This document shows, piece by piece, positions 1 through 9,984 of a stretch of DNA of 64,000 nt. The position numbers were made by a program, and so were the translations under genes. The notes under the pieces were generated by a model. That model did not search any database. It was given only the letters and a program-made list of their open reading frames with translations, and had not been told where the DNA came from. Each line of letters starts with the position of its first letter. Within the stretch, counting starts at the first letter, position 1. The stretch is from the NCBI GenBank assembly GCA_946894095.1, contig OX335645.2, positions 21,103,001-21,167,000 of the forward strand, read 5' to 3'. Origin of the DNA: Incurvaria masculella. Lineage: Eukaryota; Arthropoda; Insecta; Lepidoptera; Incurvariidae.

Positions 1-1340
1 TTCCCAAATATATGGCTTCTCCATGTCAAGCGCCTGTCCAGGTGTATACCTAAATATTTGGCTTCATTGGCTTGAGGGATTTGGACGCCGTTTATTTTAA
101 CGGGTGGGCAAGTATCTGTTCGCGTGGAGAATGTTACTTGTACTGACTTGGTCTCGTTGACTACAATGCGCCATCTCTTTAGCCACTGGTCTATTTCATT
201 CAGGCTAGTCTGGAGCATGGTTGAGGCAGTGTTGGGGTCTTCATGGCTAGCAAGTATTGCTGTGTCGTCAGCAAATGTGCCTATTGCAACATCTGAAGTT
301 GTGGGTAGGTCAGCTGTATATAGCAGATACAGTACTGGGCCCAAGACACTGCCCTGTGGTACACCAGCTTGAATTTTGTGTAGATTCGTCACAGCGTCTT
401 CGTGTTTTACAAAAAAGTGCCGATTCTGTAGATATGATTGTAGGAGGATGTAAAAATTTACAGGTAGCGATTGTTTTATTTTGAACAATAGTCCTGTGTG
501 CCAAACTTTGTCAAAGGCCTGAGCTACATCCAAGAAGGTGGCAGTACAGTATTTTTTTGCCTCAAAGGACTCATGGATTTTGTCAACAATCCTATGGACC
601 TGCTCTATTGTTCCATGTTTGCGTCTAAAACCAAATTGGTGGTTTGGGATTATCTTTTTAATCTCGAGTATTGGTAGAATTCTCGTAAGAAGCAGTGATT
701 CAAGGACTTTTGACAATATCGGAAGCAGGCTTATTGGGCGGTAAGACTTAGTTTCGTGAGGGTTTTTTCCAGGCTTTTGGATCATAATTATTTGGGCTAC
801 CTTCCACTGTGCTGGGACTGTGCCAGTCCATAGTATGGCATTAAATAGTTGGGCTAGGTAGGTGATACTTTCTGTTGGCAATTCCTTAAGCAGTTGTCCA
901 GTGATTAGGTCATATCCTGGGGACTTCTTAGGATCTAGATTTTTAATAACATTTCTGACTTCGCTCTTAGAAAACTTAGTGATTGGAGTGTCCAGTTGAT
1001 GGATTTCATTCAAGGTATTTTCTATGTGGACTTCGGATACTATTGCAGGATTGGGAGTAAAAACAGCAGAGAGGTGTTTTGCGAATGATTCGGCTTTTTC
1101 AATTGAGCTTCTTGCCCAGTCACCTGTGTCTTGATGTATCGGTGGAGACAAAATTTTAGGTCTTTTAAGTTTCTTGGTGGCCTTCCATAGTGAGTATTCG
1201 GTGGCTGCAGTTGCATCAAGTCTTTTTAAGTAGCTCTGAATTCCCATGTTCTTGTCTTCATTTAGTAGTTTTTTTACTTCTTTGATTGACATACATGGGA
1301 AGAAATACAGTGAGCCCGATTGTTTTATTTTTATGTCCCA
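1..1340 (-). mobile_element. Jockey-type LINE fragment, reverse transcriptase ORF open and cut by window edge
   Basis: Read on the minus strand in the frame of the ATG at 1292-1290, I translated about 400 codons without a stop down to the left edge. The order of motifs is that of a non-LTR reverse transcriptase: PKKSPGYD, SYRPISLLPILSKVLE, QFGFRRKHGTIEQ, FLDVAQAFDKVWH, GVPQGSVLGPVLY and the active-site box FADD (about 275-264), then NETKSVQVTF and YLGIHLDRRLTW. This pattern fits the Jockey clade. The endonuclease part is not in the window: protein similarity starts near 1340, so the copy looks 5'-truncated there, while its 3' end lies left of base 1. The open frame suggests a young insertion. 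It sits directly upstream of the first visible shutdown exon, so presumably inside an intron of that gene in antisense orientation (inference). Confidence 0.9.
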
Positions 1341-1392
1341 GAACCCACACACTAATATAATAATATTCAGGCAGTATATATATCTATTTCAG

Positions 1393-4300
1393 CAACTTGG
1401 ACAAAAGCAGTACGCTGCTGGAGATACAATCAGACTATCAAGACTACGATGTAACGGGGTCAGAAAGTAAGGAGAGTGAAAACATCGTTGACACTCTGGG
1501 TGAGCCTGTTGGTGTGTCCTTCAAAGAACTTGCGAAAGAAATGCACACTCTCGGCGAAACTGGCCATGTGAAGAAGAAGATAATCGAAGAAGGCGGCGGT
1601 GAGGTTATAGATGAGGGATGCACGGTTGGGATTGGATATTCTGCTTATTGGGAGTGGGGGAAAAACCCCTTTGACTTCAGGTCACCAGCAAAACCTTTGG
1701 TAAGCATATATTGGTTCAAGAGCAAAACACCCTATTATTATTAATTTTATATCAGGATTCACTTGTAATACATTTTCAGCTGAGTGCAATATTTCACAAT
1801 ATTAATTCGCTTGTTTTGACGCTGGATTGAAACCAGTCTTTGGATGGCAGTATGAGTCTTGTATCCTTTAAAATATTTAAATCTACAAACACTTTTTTAT
1901 GAGCGGCTGGTAGCTAAGGGCGCGGGCCTTGTTTTTCATTGCAGAGGTCACGGGTTTAATACCCACCCCGTTAATGCACCATTTACTTTCTCTTTCTGTG
2001 TATGATGGATTCGTTTCATCACGAATTTAAGCTGTTCCATTAGTCAGAATCCACGTAAAAATGTAGGTGCCCCCTTTCTCAACTAAGTCGCAGGATTGAT
2101 ACTATTACATTGGATAAAGAGATGGGCGGAGTGGCCATTCAAAATTTTTGTGATTTCCATCCAATTCAACTGCTCAAGTGCAGTTAATTTTAAATCCGAC
2201 GATGATATATATACCACATTTCCGAAGGAATTAGGTGCCACTAATTCATTCGGAAATGTGGCGTTTGGATCAGGACAGTAGGTGAGGTATTATCTATTCA
2301 TATCAGGTTACCAAGGGCATCGCCAAGGGGGAGCAGGGAGGGGCAGCTGCCCCCCCCCCCTAGAGATTCTAAAAAAGTTGCCAAATATAATGCAACCAAA
2401 GTCCTAAGTCTATGAGTTTATTTGCTTGAAATTGAAGCCTTGAACAATCATTCCCGTACATCGAAACTCGAATGAATTCACCAATGAGAATGAGAAAAGT
2501 ATGAATTGTAGTAGGTAAAGTCAAATTGCTCCCCCCCCCCTGCGCCATCGGCTGGCGACGCCCTTGCAGGTTACATAAACATTTTTTGTGAATTAATATT
2601 TTTTATTTTCTTTGTTGTTGGAAGGAGTGCAATATGAATGAGAGTGTCCTGCTCCCGGGTCTCCACATGGCAGTTTCGTCAATGTGCGTGGGAGAAGTCT
2701 CGCTGTTCCTGCTCTCTTACCACGTGATGTATGGGAAGATGGGCAACCCACCCACTATCAAACCGGCGTCGGACTGCGTCTTCTACGTCAAGCTTGTGAG
2801 AAGCCAGTTGACGCCTGATGTTAGGTAAATTTATGCTTTAACCAATAGCTTTGTCTCTGATAGGGTTTAGGCGCTATAAACTATATCATCAAATGGAATT
2901 CGTTCCCATACAACAAATTTGTCTCTCAGATGTCCTCATACTTGGAAGAAACAACTCTGTGAGAGCGTAAGGCCTCATTTTGACTAAATATAATTTTAAC
3001 ATTTCTGGCTATATCGATACCCGATGAAGTTGACATTATGACCAACTCAAATATTTTGTATGCCTAAACAGTACACTCCACTATCTTACATGCCATGTAG
3101 TTATGATTTAGGTATGAAATCATAATTGTGTTATATCATTTATGTGGACGAAAAAAAGACAAAAAAAAAACATAATTTATAGACCAGTGAAGTTTCTTTG
3201 CGGGTTCTTCTTCACTGGTCGATCGAATCCGCGGATCAATCAAATTGTGACATGTTGCTACCAGAAGTTGAATAAATAAATAAATGAAATGAATTAAAAT
3301 GAAATGAAATGTAGTAGACTTCATCCCAATTGTAGTCTCATTGATGCACTTTCAGATGAAGGCAAAGATGAAAAGTCAATCTGTTGACTTTAATCAACAA
3401 TGGATAAGCATACTATGCCGGAAACATCGTTGGAAATTTCTATAATTTGACAGAAACATGTATACATCTGTAATTAAAGAAATTACTCAATAGCAAATGT
3501 TCGAATGGTGATATTTTAACGTTGAACCGGAAGTGCGTACTTTGGTCTGTGTCATGTGTATGTACATAGCGGATCTGATCTGAAGGTGGATGCCTGTCTT
3601 GGACTGGGTTGGGCGAAAACCTCTATGCATTTGTGCCATTGCCTAACCCACATAACATTATCACATTGTCATCACGACCATGATTTAAAAAAAAAAACTT
3701 TTTTCAGGGCATCTTTGACGGAAGAGAACATGTTCACCAGGTATATGAAAGAGTGTAAGAGGCTATTCAAAAACGGATCACATTTTTTTGAAAGTAGCAA
3801 CGTTCAGATGGCGATCCGCTGCTTCAACAAAGCCGTAAACATAATGCACCACACGCGACTCGCAGATGAGGAGGAGGAGCGAAGCCAGGAGAAGTTCCTT
3901 CTGAAGCTTTATCTAAACCTAGCCACGTGCTACAATCACGCGAAGAACCCTCGCCGCGCGTGCTGCATGTGCAACGAGATACACCGGCTACAAAACATTT
4001 GGGGCAACGGCAAAGCGCTCTACCAGAACGCAAAAGCGTTGCGAATGCTCGGTGATTTCAATGGTGCGGAGAAAAAGTTGAAAACAGCCATGCAACTATG
4101 CCCGGACATGCAGGTTGCGATAGAGAAAGAAATAAACACTGTGAATGTGCAGCGGGAAGCATACAAAAAGTCGGAATTGTTCGCCAGTCAGCATAAAAGT
4201 GAAGGCAGAGAGGGAGTGACGGAAGAGTTTAAAGCCGAAATGACCGCTTTGGTAGAACAGTTTATGGCAGACGAAAATATATGCACAATCGCTTTGCCAA

Positions 4301-4422
4301 AAAAGATTAATCCTGATGAGTTGAAATACATTCAGGATCTCTCGGACCGGTTCAAAGTTGGTTGCCACATAATAAATAAAGACATGTCTCTTGACAAGAC
4401 CCCTAAAGAAACAAACCCATAA
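1393..4422 (+). CDS. shu: Shutdown / FKBP6-like inactive peptidyl-prolyl isomerase with TPR repeats (5' exon missing)
   Basis: Three exons join in phase: 1393-1699, 2625-2824 and 3708-4422 (donors GTAAGC and GTAAAT, acceptors TTTCAG, GGAAG and TTTTCAG). They give 406 residues plus stop. The first visible base completes a codon begun in an exon not in the window, so the N-terminus is missing. Exons 1 and 2 encode an FKBP fold: GYSAYWEWGKNPFD, VLLPGLHMAV, SYHVMYGKMGNPP. Exon 3 encodes a TPR region (AIRCFNKAVNIM, LYLNLATCYNHAKNPRRAC, KALYQNAKALRMLGDFNGAEK) and a charged tail. This is the layout of FKBP6 and fly Shutdown, a co-chaperone thought to help load piRNAs onto Piwi proteins in germ cells; the FKBP half of that family lacks isomerase activity. 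Intron 1700-2624 carries a SINE and a hAT MITE. The gene converges on prohibitin. The family call is strong; orthology to shu rather than another FKBP-TPR protein is inferred. Confidence 0.88.
2214..2261. repeat. 21-bp imperfect inverted repeat, hairpin inside the SINE copy
   Basis: Arm 2214-2234 (starts CCACATTTCCGAA) and arm 2241-2261 (ends TTCGGAAATGTGG) are complementary at 20 of 21 positions with a 6-base loop GTGCCA. Other SINE copies have only one arm, so this is a local inverted duplication in this copy. Confidence 0.8.
2312..2566. mobile_element. hAT-type MITE, 255 bp, with 8-bp target duplication
   Basis: The ends are inverted: CAAGGGCATCGCC at the left and the complement of CAAGGGCGTCGCC at the right, followed inside by C-runs (2350-2361, 2530-2541). 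The 8 bases CAGGTTAC occur on both sides (2304-2311 and 2567-2574). An 8-bp duplication is diagnostic for the hAT superfamily. There is no coding capacity. It landed in the tail of the SINE at 1902. Confidence 0.88.
2825..3707 (+). other. Second visible intron of shu
   Basis: The donor is GTAAAT at 2825 and the acceptor TTTTCAG ends at 3707; the exon ends at codon position 2 and the next starts with the third base. The intron is AT-rich, with a short (AATAA/GAAAT)-rich low-complexity stretch at 3268-3312. I see no gene or recognised element in it. Confidence 0.85.
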
Positions 4423-5730
4423 TCTTCGGGATGGCAAAGCTTATTTTTGATTTTTCCTTACCCATCACTGCACCTGCGAGTTAACTTGAATGTCCGAAGG
4501 TTAGATCAACAGGTTTGAAGCGGGCCGAAATGTTAGCTCATAAAGGAGGGTGGCCACCCCTTGTCCCAATCTCGATTGAAACCCTGCTGCTGCCATGGGG
4601 CCTGGCTATCAATGGATTCGGTGAAGCCGAAAAGTTTAACACCTATGGTTATTGATTATTCAGCAGTTTTTAAATTTTATTACATATATTACATAAATTA
4701 CATTCTATAAACACATCAGTGAATGAAAATTGGACTCTTTTATAGGGTTTTTTTTTCAAATCATTTGTCCTTGCTTCACGGTCAATTCTACATGGATATC
4801 ACATTTGTTGAAAAAAGCGACCTGCTTAGTACAAAAAAGTATATTTACTGAAAATTAAACACTTCCTTACATTATTCTGTGCAGTTTATATTTCAACAAT
4901 AATATCATCACATCCACTGTTACACTAGCATACAATAACCTTTTCATAAACTGAACCTACAATTAAAAATGCAACATTGTCCTTAATCCAGCCATAACCG
5001 ACATCTGGGCACCAGTTATACATAAATACAGTCCTGCTATTCAAAATTCGCTTCGATTTAGCAATTAGATTGAGTATTCAGACACTATGCGACTAAATAC
5101 AGACTGTTAACAGCGTAAGGAACCACCTGGAAACTATAGATTCATGGCTTACTTAGAGCAGATTGGTACCTACAATTTGATTGTGTTTTTTTTTGTTTCA
5201 TACAAACCAAAGTCCAAGTGCAAAATGGCAATGTGTAAAAGCAGTCAATGCACAAAGTACGGTGGATCAAAGTTGGAGTGGATTGGGGGTGCGGTCCAGA
5301 GGGGACAAAGCCACGCCTGATAAGCCTATATAACTATAGTGTTTTTATACTATGCCGATTGTTAGCGGGAAATCTAAATTAATCGATAACTCGATAAATA
5401 CTGAGTCCAGGATTTTTTTAACTACAAATAGCTCAGGAATCTATGATCCTTATGTTGTTATTGCACTATGCTTTCTTTTGTAAATTGTTTTTTTTTGTGG
5501 CGTAACAAAGAATTTTCAATCAATCAATCAATCAATCTCCGGGTGGGTAATTGAGCGTTTAAAACCTGTAAAATGTGCCCTTGCAAAACGCCTCACCGAT
5601 CTCGCCAAACAATTTTGCCGCTAGTGTACCCCCATATATCGGACTGTAACTACTCTGGCCTATACTCAATATGCGGCATAATATGCAGCTATGCAGCAAC
5701 GGTGCCGATGCACCCCCACCTAGGCGTTGC
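4423..5730. other. Convergent 3' flanks of shu and prohibitin
   Basis: This holds the 3' UTRs of two genes that face each other; the exact poly(A) sites cannot be read. ATTAAA at about 4853 and 4964 are candidates for shu. It contains a dispersed-repeat copy at 4765-4852 (with TCCTTGCTTCACGGTC, seen again near 8107 and 14650) and a (CAAT)n tract at about 5517-5536. No other gene is seen. Confidence 0.6.
4765..4852 (+). repeat. Dispersed repeat (CTTGCTTCACGGT family), copy 1
   Basis: It contains TCCTTGCTTCACGGTCAATT, then CGACCTGCTTAGTAC and AAAAAGTATATTTACT. The same order of blocks is found at about 14650-14745 and, in part, at 8107-8170. Class unknown; no terminal repeats were found. Confidence 0.6.
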
Positions 5731-8700
5731 TTATTGTTGCGCAGGCAGATTGATCAGGACATTCTGACCGCCGGGCAGGTAGGTGACGTTACGCGACTTG
5801 GAGAGCTGGTAGGCGATATCCTCCGCCGCCTCTATGCGTCGGAGCTCCACCAAACCCTCGCCGGCGACCCCGAAGGACTTCGCTAGCAGGACGGCGGCCT
5901 GTGCGTCGCCCTCCGCCGCGATGACCGCCGCCTTCTTCTGCTGCTCGGCTTTCTCGACCAGGAACCTCGCCTTCTCGGCCTCCTGCTGCGCCACCTGCTT
6001 CAGCTCCACGGCCTGAGTGAACTCCTTGCCGAAGGTCAGGTGCGTGATTGAGATGTCGTCGAGGATGACGCCGAACTGCGACGCCCGCTCCATGAGGCTC
6101 TCGCTCACTTTTTGTGACACGACCTGAAACGTTACAAAGTATGTTTAGATTTTCTAGTATAATCGATGTACAGGACACATTTTAGGCAGCATTTTTTTAA
6201 TGTATTTGGATTTTATAAGAGTTAGTTGTTTTTTAAAAGAATCATTTTTACAGAGGCGGTTCTTAAAAATATACCTTTATTATAAAAACCGCTCGAAAAC
6301 CTTGTCGGTGCGCTGCCCCAACTGCTGCGGCTGAGCAGAGTGGGCCAGTGTACCGCATGGCTTGCTATTGCATTTCACGGTTGAACCAAGGCGGTTCATT
6401 CACGCCATGTCAAGAAAGCAAGTGTAGAGTTTGCTCTCAATTAACTTCGATACAGAGAGATTTATTCAAGAAGTTGAAAGATGTGAAACCTTATGGAACG
6501 AACTTGTTATTTTGTAATTTTTTGAAAATAAATAGATAACCTTTTCTAGGTCATTCTAGCAAAGGGTGAACCCAGCACTTGATTCCATCGACGACAAGGC
6601 AGATTTTGGGTGTGTACATATACTAGAGCAAACAAACTTCTTCTATGTCCATCTTGGTAGAATAACTCGCGATCGTGAGTCGATCCGAGGCGGCGGAACC
6701 GCGTGCCAGACGTTTGGAATAAATTGAAAACAGCTAGCCCAACCGCTGTGTGAGGTATGTCGCCTCGGTTCAATGCCCAATGTGAATGAGCTCGCAGAAG
6801 ACGCCTCGCTATTGGACGAATAAATGATTACATTTCGAAGGATATTAATTTCATCTCTTCACACCCTTGAAGAAAACAGCCTATTTTCATGGAAAAAAAA
6901 CTTACAAAAATGATTAACTCCAAGAAAAATCAAGCTGAATGAATGTGAATTTTGTGACCCGAGTAATGTGTATTGTAGTACTAGACTTTTTCAAAATGAA
7001 GTCTTATTAGGCTGTATTATTGACATTCCGTTTGAGGAACACCTTGGAGAGGGAACAAAGACTTCACTAAAAATCTATAAACCCACTGACATTAGTGTGC
7101 TAGTGACTGAGCACTCAGTTCAACAATCACATGATATATTGGATATGTGTACACATATATGTTACATGCTCCATTAGTGATTGTTATTGCATATTGATGA
7201 TTGTTAACTTTCCTTTTAATATTTTCTGGCATAGCACCATACCCAAAAGCCCCTTTGTGCTGCAAATCAATCTCAGTGTCCGCAAATCCCAATCATACCT
7301 CTCTCTGGGTGATGAGTTCGCCCGCGTCGAACTGGGCAACAACCGCCTTCAGGACCTCTCCCGTTATGGAAGGCAGCACGCGTTCGTCATAGTCGACTCC
7401 CAGGATTGTGTAGATTTTGGGCAGCTGGTCGGGCACGGGCCGGAACAGAATACGCAGTGTGATGTTCACATTCTGCAGATCTGAAATGAGAGAAGAAATC
7501 ATTAAAACATTTCAGTCGACATACTCCTATTTCAATCAGACACTAGTCACTTCGGATTTAACTTGATATTTTTGTATGTATTTATAATCAAACCATTTGG
7601 TCTGGACATTCATCTATAGGAGGATTCGAACCTGCAATGTTTGGATTGCATGGCCACTGCTCTGACCGCTAAGCTATCCAGACAATTACAATGAATTTCT
7701 AGTTTATTTTTAAGCATTGTATTAACTGTGTTGTCGTTACCACAGTTAATACAATGCTTTAACGTAGATGTCGTTGAACTTGAAATTAATGAGATAATAG
7801 TATTATCCTCTTAATTAAATATATACAAAAATATCAACTTATTCATGGATTACATCTTTCATTAATAAAGTTATAAAAGAAATTTGACAGTTTTGACGAT
7901 GATAAGAATAGGTTCATACACTTTTCCATAAGGTTCATCTTTTCTATAAACTAAAAAAACACTACTCTAGAAGTTTAGTAATGTGTTATGCTGTGTTTGA
8001 ATCGGCAGGCAAAACTTGTTTCTCCCAATTTTGCACCACCTGCTCTCTGGACACGTAACTAAGAACAATCCCACAGTCTCTCTGTCCATAAGATATCCTT
8101 TTTAATGCATGTTTTTGCTTCACGGTTGATTCTACAAATGGAAATGTCATATTTCTTGAAAAAAAAAAACAATGTACTTATTTATAGAAATAAAAAAAAA
8201 ACGAGTGTGCAAAGCCAAATGCTGATATTGGTATATATCTCAAAAGTATTTCTAGAACATATCTCAGCAGCTACATATTGTGGAACGGACCTTTACTGCC
8301 AGTGATGGTGGGTACATTTCTGGGTCGTGAGCGGATATCGAAAATGATAGGCCTCTGCACCCACGGTATGAAGAAGTGTGTCCCCTCGCCCACAACCAGA
8401 TTCTTCACGCCCTGGAACCTGTCGAAGATCACGGCTCGGTGTCCACCATCCACTGCAATGTTGACATTAATACTTTATTAAATAAATGATAAATACGAGT
8501 AACTAAAGTGTTTTTATTTCTGTATTTTTGTGAGATAAGGAGCATTTATCTGTCTTCTTTCAACTGAGAGCTCCTTGTCGGATTTCACACCTAAATTGGC
8601 GTTCACGGAACTTCGATGTTACGTAAAAACATCAAACCCCATACAAGTTTTACTACTAATTCTGAGGTTTTACTTCTTCAACCTGTCAACATCAAACTCG

Positions 8701-9372
8701 GACTACCAAATTTTGGCGTAAAATCAAACTGAAAAGTTAAGCAAACTCAACGCCCATTTTGTGCGCTCTTTAATTTCCATACATTTGAAAACACCAGTCG
8801 ATCGGTTTGGCGTAAATGCCAATTTAGGTGACAAGACAGACTAGAGGCTCAGAGTCTGTATTAAACGATATGTTCTACAAAACATTCAAGGTTTAGTTTA
8901 AGTTTTGTTAGGAAATTCTATTTTTTTTTCTTTCTTTTCAGAGACGTATTTGACTACTAATGTAGGTAAAGTCAGTGGTTTTAAACCCATGATTTCTTCT
9001 CTTTTTACTAGTTAGTAGGGTTAAGTTACTACTCCATTTAGTTGAAGAGACAGTGAAAATTTTCTTATTTCTTCCGTCTATGTAGGTCAATGCTGCTGTC
9101 ATGAGAAAGTTCCTGGCATGGCACCTACATCTGGCATCCGATGCGATGAGCTAAAATCACAACACTCAGTTGCGATGTTTTTCTATCCATGCCCAGTTAC
9201 ATAAAAGGAACAAACAAAATAAATAGTAAATTTAAATAATAATTAATAATCATTGAAAAAGAGTTCCACAATTTTCATTACCATTGTATAAAGCTGAGTT
9301 GACTACTCCGCCCACAAGAGCAACGCCGAGCCCAATTTGGCCGATGCGGTTTAGTACTTGTGCTGCCATTAT
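5731..9372 (-). CDS. Phb1: Prohibitin-1, complete coding region in four exons
   Basis: Minus-strand exons 9372-9282 (ATG at 9369-9367), 8452-8291, 7480-7299 and 6123-5731 splice in frame (phases 1, 1 and 0) into 274 residues, close to the 272 of human prohibitin. Exon 1 gives the hydrophobic N-terminal anchor ([15 protein letters not shown]). Exons 2 and 3 give the SPFH domain ([58 protein letters not shown]). Exon 4 gives the coiled coil ([34 protein letters not shown]) and the end [20 protein letters not shown]. Prohibitin-1 pairs with prohibitin-2 in ring complexes of the mitochondrial inner membrane that hold proteases and scaffold respiration. An acceptor (TTTACAG) lies three bases before the ATG, so a separate 5' UTR exon must lie upstream (above 9375), not located. 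Introns carry repeats at 7600-7760 and 8564-8852. Confidence 0.97.
6124..7298 (-). other. Third intron of prohibitin-1
   Basis: The intron lies between the GTATGA donor and a TTTCAG acceptor. AT-rich. The stretch 6546-6830 is slightly GC-richer but shows no recognised protein or repeat family. Confidence 0.8.
7600..7686 (-). repeat. tRNA-like sequence in a prohibitin intron (repeat-derived)
   Basis: On the minus strand it starts GTCTGGATAGCTTAGCGGTC, contains a consensus B box GGTTCGAATCC and ends TCCAGAC followed by CA. The end stems GTCTGGA and TCCAGAC pair perfectly over 7 bp, but the anticodon arm pairs poorly and 12 extra bases separate the T arm from the acceptor strand. It is therefore a tRNA-like relic rather than a tRNA gene. 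Related blocks occur at 46640-46695, 27285-27315 and 36385-36410. Confidence 0.6.
7712..7759. repeat. Perfect 19-bp hairpin in a prohibitin intron
   Basis: Arms 7712-7730 (AAGCATTGTATTAACTGTG) and 7741-7759 are exact reverse complements with a 10-base loop. It lies next to the tRNA-like repeat and may be part of the same insertion. Confidence 0.85.
8107..8170 (+). repeat. Dispersed repeat (CTTGCTTCACGGT family), partial copy 2
   Basis: It matches the copy at 4765 over TTGCTTCACGGTTGATTCTA and the following CATATTTCTTGAAAAA block, then diverges. It lies in the prohibitin intron 7481-8290. Confidence 0.5.
8564..8852 (+). mobile_element. MITE of the CTGAG-TIR family, copy in prohibitin intron
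   Basis: The ends are imperfect inverted repeats: CTGAGAGCTCC...CACCTAAATTGGCG at the left and the complement of CTGAGCCTCTAGTC...GTCACCTAAATTGGC at the right. The interior (TTTTACTTCTTCAACCTGTC) matches the copies at 33316-33656 and 34347-34703. This copy is shorter (289 bp). No coding capacity. Confidence 0.75.
9096..9204 (+). mobile_element. SINE 3' fragment
   Basis: TTCCTGGCATGGCACCTACA and TATCCATGCCCAGTTACATA match the last ~110 bases of the SINE at 19005. The head is absent. It is old and intronic. Confidence 0.6.
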
Positions 9373-9445
9373 CTGTAAAAAGATATAAGATCTGCATATG
9401 AAAAATATAGAATTAAAAATAAATATTATTTCATGCAATTGCCTA

Positions 9446-9984
9446 TTAAGGTGGCCCAACCCGGCGGGCATAACTCATTCGCGGGCACGGTACAAAACCG
9501 TGCTGTTGCGCTCTGGGACTTTCTCTGTTTCAAAGAATAAGACAGGCTCCGTGACGAGGAAGATGCAACATGTCCACTAAAAAGACAATGTGCATAGTGT
9601 ATGATTTGGTAAAATTTACGAAAATGCGACTTATAGCTAAAAGTAAACCACGACCGCTGTAGTCAAAAATCTAACAAAAACCAAATAGTATATAAATCTT
9701 GATTAAATAAGCTATGTCTGATGACTAATCTTTTTACGATGTTCTTACTTTATCATTACGTAATCTACCTCCAAAGTTATTGTATAAAACGCGCGAAAAA
9801 TTCGAACTTTCGGACCTTATAACTTAGAAACCAAACACAATTTTACAATGCCAATGGTCATCAGACATCTAGTTCGATCAAAGAAAGCTATTTTGAGCAA
9901 AATTTTTGATCTCTGACAAGAAATATGGGTGTGATCTTTTTTCCCCTTTTGTATGGGGGAGATGAGCGGGATCGGCCACCTTAA
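9446..9984 (+). mobile_element. TTAA-flanked MITE family, copy 1
   Basis: The element starts at TTAA (9446-9449) with TTAAGGTGGCCCAACCCGGC and ends with its inverted form GGATCGGCCACCTTAA-like at 9981-9984. Copies 2 and 3 (22636-23185 inverted, 45739-46287) are collinear over the whole ~540 bp. TTAA duplications and GG/CC-rich inverted ends are typical of piggyBac-type non-autonomous elements; that assignment is inferred. It lies upstream of the prohibitin start and could be within the 5' UTR intron. Confidence 0.88.

Larger units (their letters stand above)
1902..2585 (+). mobile_element. tRNA-derived SINE copy in shu intron, split by a hAT MITE
   Basis: This is a diverged copy of the SINE family typified at 19005-19392. 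It begins with the tRNA-like head (GAGCGGCTGGTAGC), keeps a B-box-like GGTTTAATACC, the body (TCACGAATTTAAGCTGTTCC, TAAAAATGTAGGTGCC) and the tail ending TCAGGTTACATAAA. The tail is interrupted at 2312-2566 by a small DNA transposon. Its 3' half carries a local inverted duplication (2214-2234 against 2241-2261). Confidence 0.75.

Noticed and set aside
5517..5536. A (CAAT)n run as a CRISPR-like or regulatory array
   Set aside because: A simple microsatellite only; no spacers.
7600..7686. A functional tRNA gene
   Set aside because: The anticodon stem does not pair and 12 extra bases lie between the T arm and the acceptor strand.
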